From contig NC_061512.1 in NCBI RefSeq assembly GCF_022539505.1, positions 255,270,510-255,334,509 on the forward strand: a stretch of DNA of 64,000 nucleotides, in the 5' to 3' direction. How positions within the stretch are numbered: the first letter of the stretch is position 1; every line of letters begins with the position of its first letter. The position numbers and the translations under genes were made by a program. The notes under the pieces were generated by a model. That model was not told the origin of the DNA. It worked only from the letters and a program-made list of their open reading frames with translations, and searched no databases. Shown piece by piece: positions 63,119 through 64,000 of the stretch. The DNA comes from Lolium rigidum (Eukaryota; Streptophyta; Magnoliopsida; Poales; Poaceae).

Positions 63119-64000
63119 GGAGTAAAGGGAAAACTGCACCAAACACACTAAAAACAAGTACTTTTCAATTGAAACACAGGTACAAGTTAGAGTACATACC
63201 ATGCGTACAATCATACTACTATTGGAAGTACGAAAAAAAAGTATCTCCAAATCTATCAACATGGGATCTAGTTTTGAAGATCTCGACGCGAGGATCTCAA
63301 AAGTGAAAACGGTTCGCAATTTGGACTTACGGTTCTCAAGATATTTCATTTTGAAAAAACGAATCTAGAAAAAAAAGGGAAAAACTGACACAACTCAGTC
63401 TTCTCTCTCCTCCCCCATCCCCACCTTGCTTCCCCTTGCGACACGTGGCGAGCAGGGAGGCCACTTCCCAGGAATTTTCTGGCACCACAGCGCGCCACTT
63501 GTCGCGTGCGGAGCGAGTTGCCTTCCCTTCGCGGAGGTCGGCCTTTTTCTAGAGTTTTCCGCTATTGTCTCACATGCTTCTGTACTGTTGATCCCACATC
63601 AGGCCCAACAAGAAGTTGGAATCAACGCAGGTTCCCCGGATGTAGAGAATAGAAACGAAAAGTATGTACCACATAATTATCCTGACAATATCCTAAGAAT
63701 AAGCCCTAACCGTAACCGATATCCCCAAATACATCTGGAAGGTTTTTAATGAGGCGCTTGCTGGCTATTATTAATGAGAAGGTGTTTTAAATTTCAAAAA
63801 AAGAAACAGCCACTTCTCTATCTGTAGGTAGACATGTGTGGCTTGATACCGCAGGTGAGATGGAGATCCCTGTAATTTTTTTTGGTATCCATGTAATAAA
63901 ATCTTAGATCGTTCTGCTAAAAAAATAGAAAGAACACATAAGCTAATGCGCCCCAAATGACGGTATAATCCCAAGATAAATATCATAGAACATGCACAAA
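63119..64000. other. Unassigned stretch to window end
   Basis: No gene, RNA or element boundary recognised. Confidence 0.4.

Overview
This window comes from a large, repeat-rich grass nuclear genome, most likely a Triticeae or other Pooideae species. The signs are spliced genes with GT-AG introns, GC-rich first exons, and abundant nested Gypsy LTR retrotransposons whose primer-binding sites match the 3' end of plant tRNA-Asp. CACTA, PIF/Harbinger, hAT and LINE-type elements are also present. I could not run a search, so the species and the repeat family names are left open.

Host genes sit in two related blocks plus one cluster. Block 1 (1-2.0 kb) has an intact Mediator subunit 4 gene (MED4, minus strand) beside a decayed first exon of an MSI1-family WD40 gene (plus strand). 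Block 2 (33.3-39.0 kb) repeats the same head-to-head pair in the same orientation, with MED4 and a complete five-exon MSI-type histone-binding WD40 gene. This is a tandem duplication of a divergent gene pair in which one partner was lost from one copy. Between the blocks (24-31.6 kb) lies a DUF247 locus with one nearly complete gene (one frameshift) and three broken relatives.

The 3.16-23.70 kb interval is one nested retrotransposon stack. Element B (minus, target-site duplication CCCCG) carries element A (plus, CATGC) inside its 3' LTR and element C (minus, GGTTC) inside its 5' LTR. All three have both LTRs. None encodes gag or pol; each has instead a related small protein with a C-terminal hydrophobic segment. 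From 42.3 to 54.7 kb lies a second pile: a LINE fragment, a CACTA end, a 100-N assembly gap, a tandem LTR-internal-LTR array with gag and protease remnants (element D), a further LTR (E) and a partial LTR (F). From 56.2 to 60.3 kb come PIF/Harbinger-type sequences, and the last part holds a degenerate minisatellite and otherwise unassigned DNA.

MED4 acts in RNA polymerase II Mediator and MSI-type WD40 proteins act in chromatin complexes; they share a short intergenic region and may be co-transcribed from a bidirectional promoter. Within the transposons, paired copies differ unusually often at CAG/CTG trinucleotides in ways that look like consensus errors at CHG-methylated sites. LTR divergence and ORF breaks in this assembly should therefore be read with caution.
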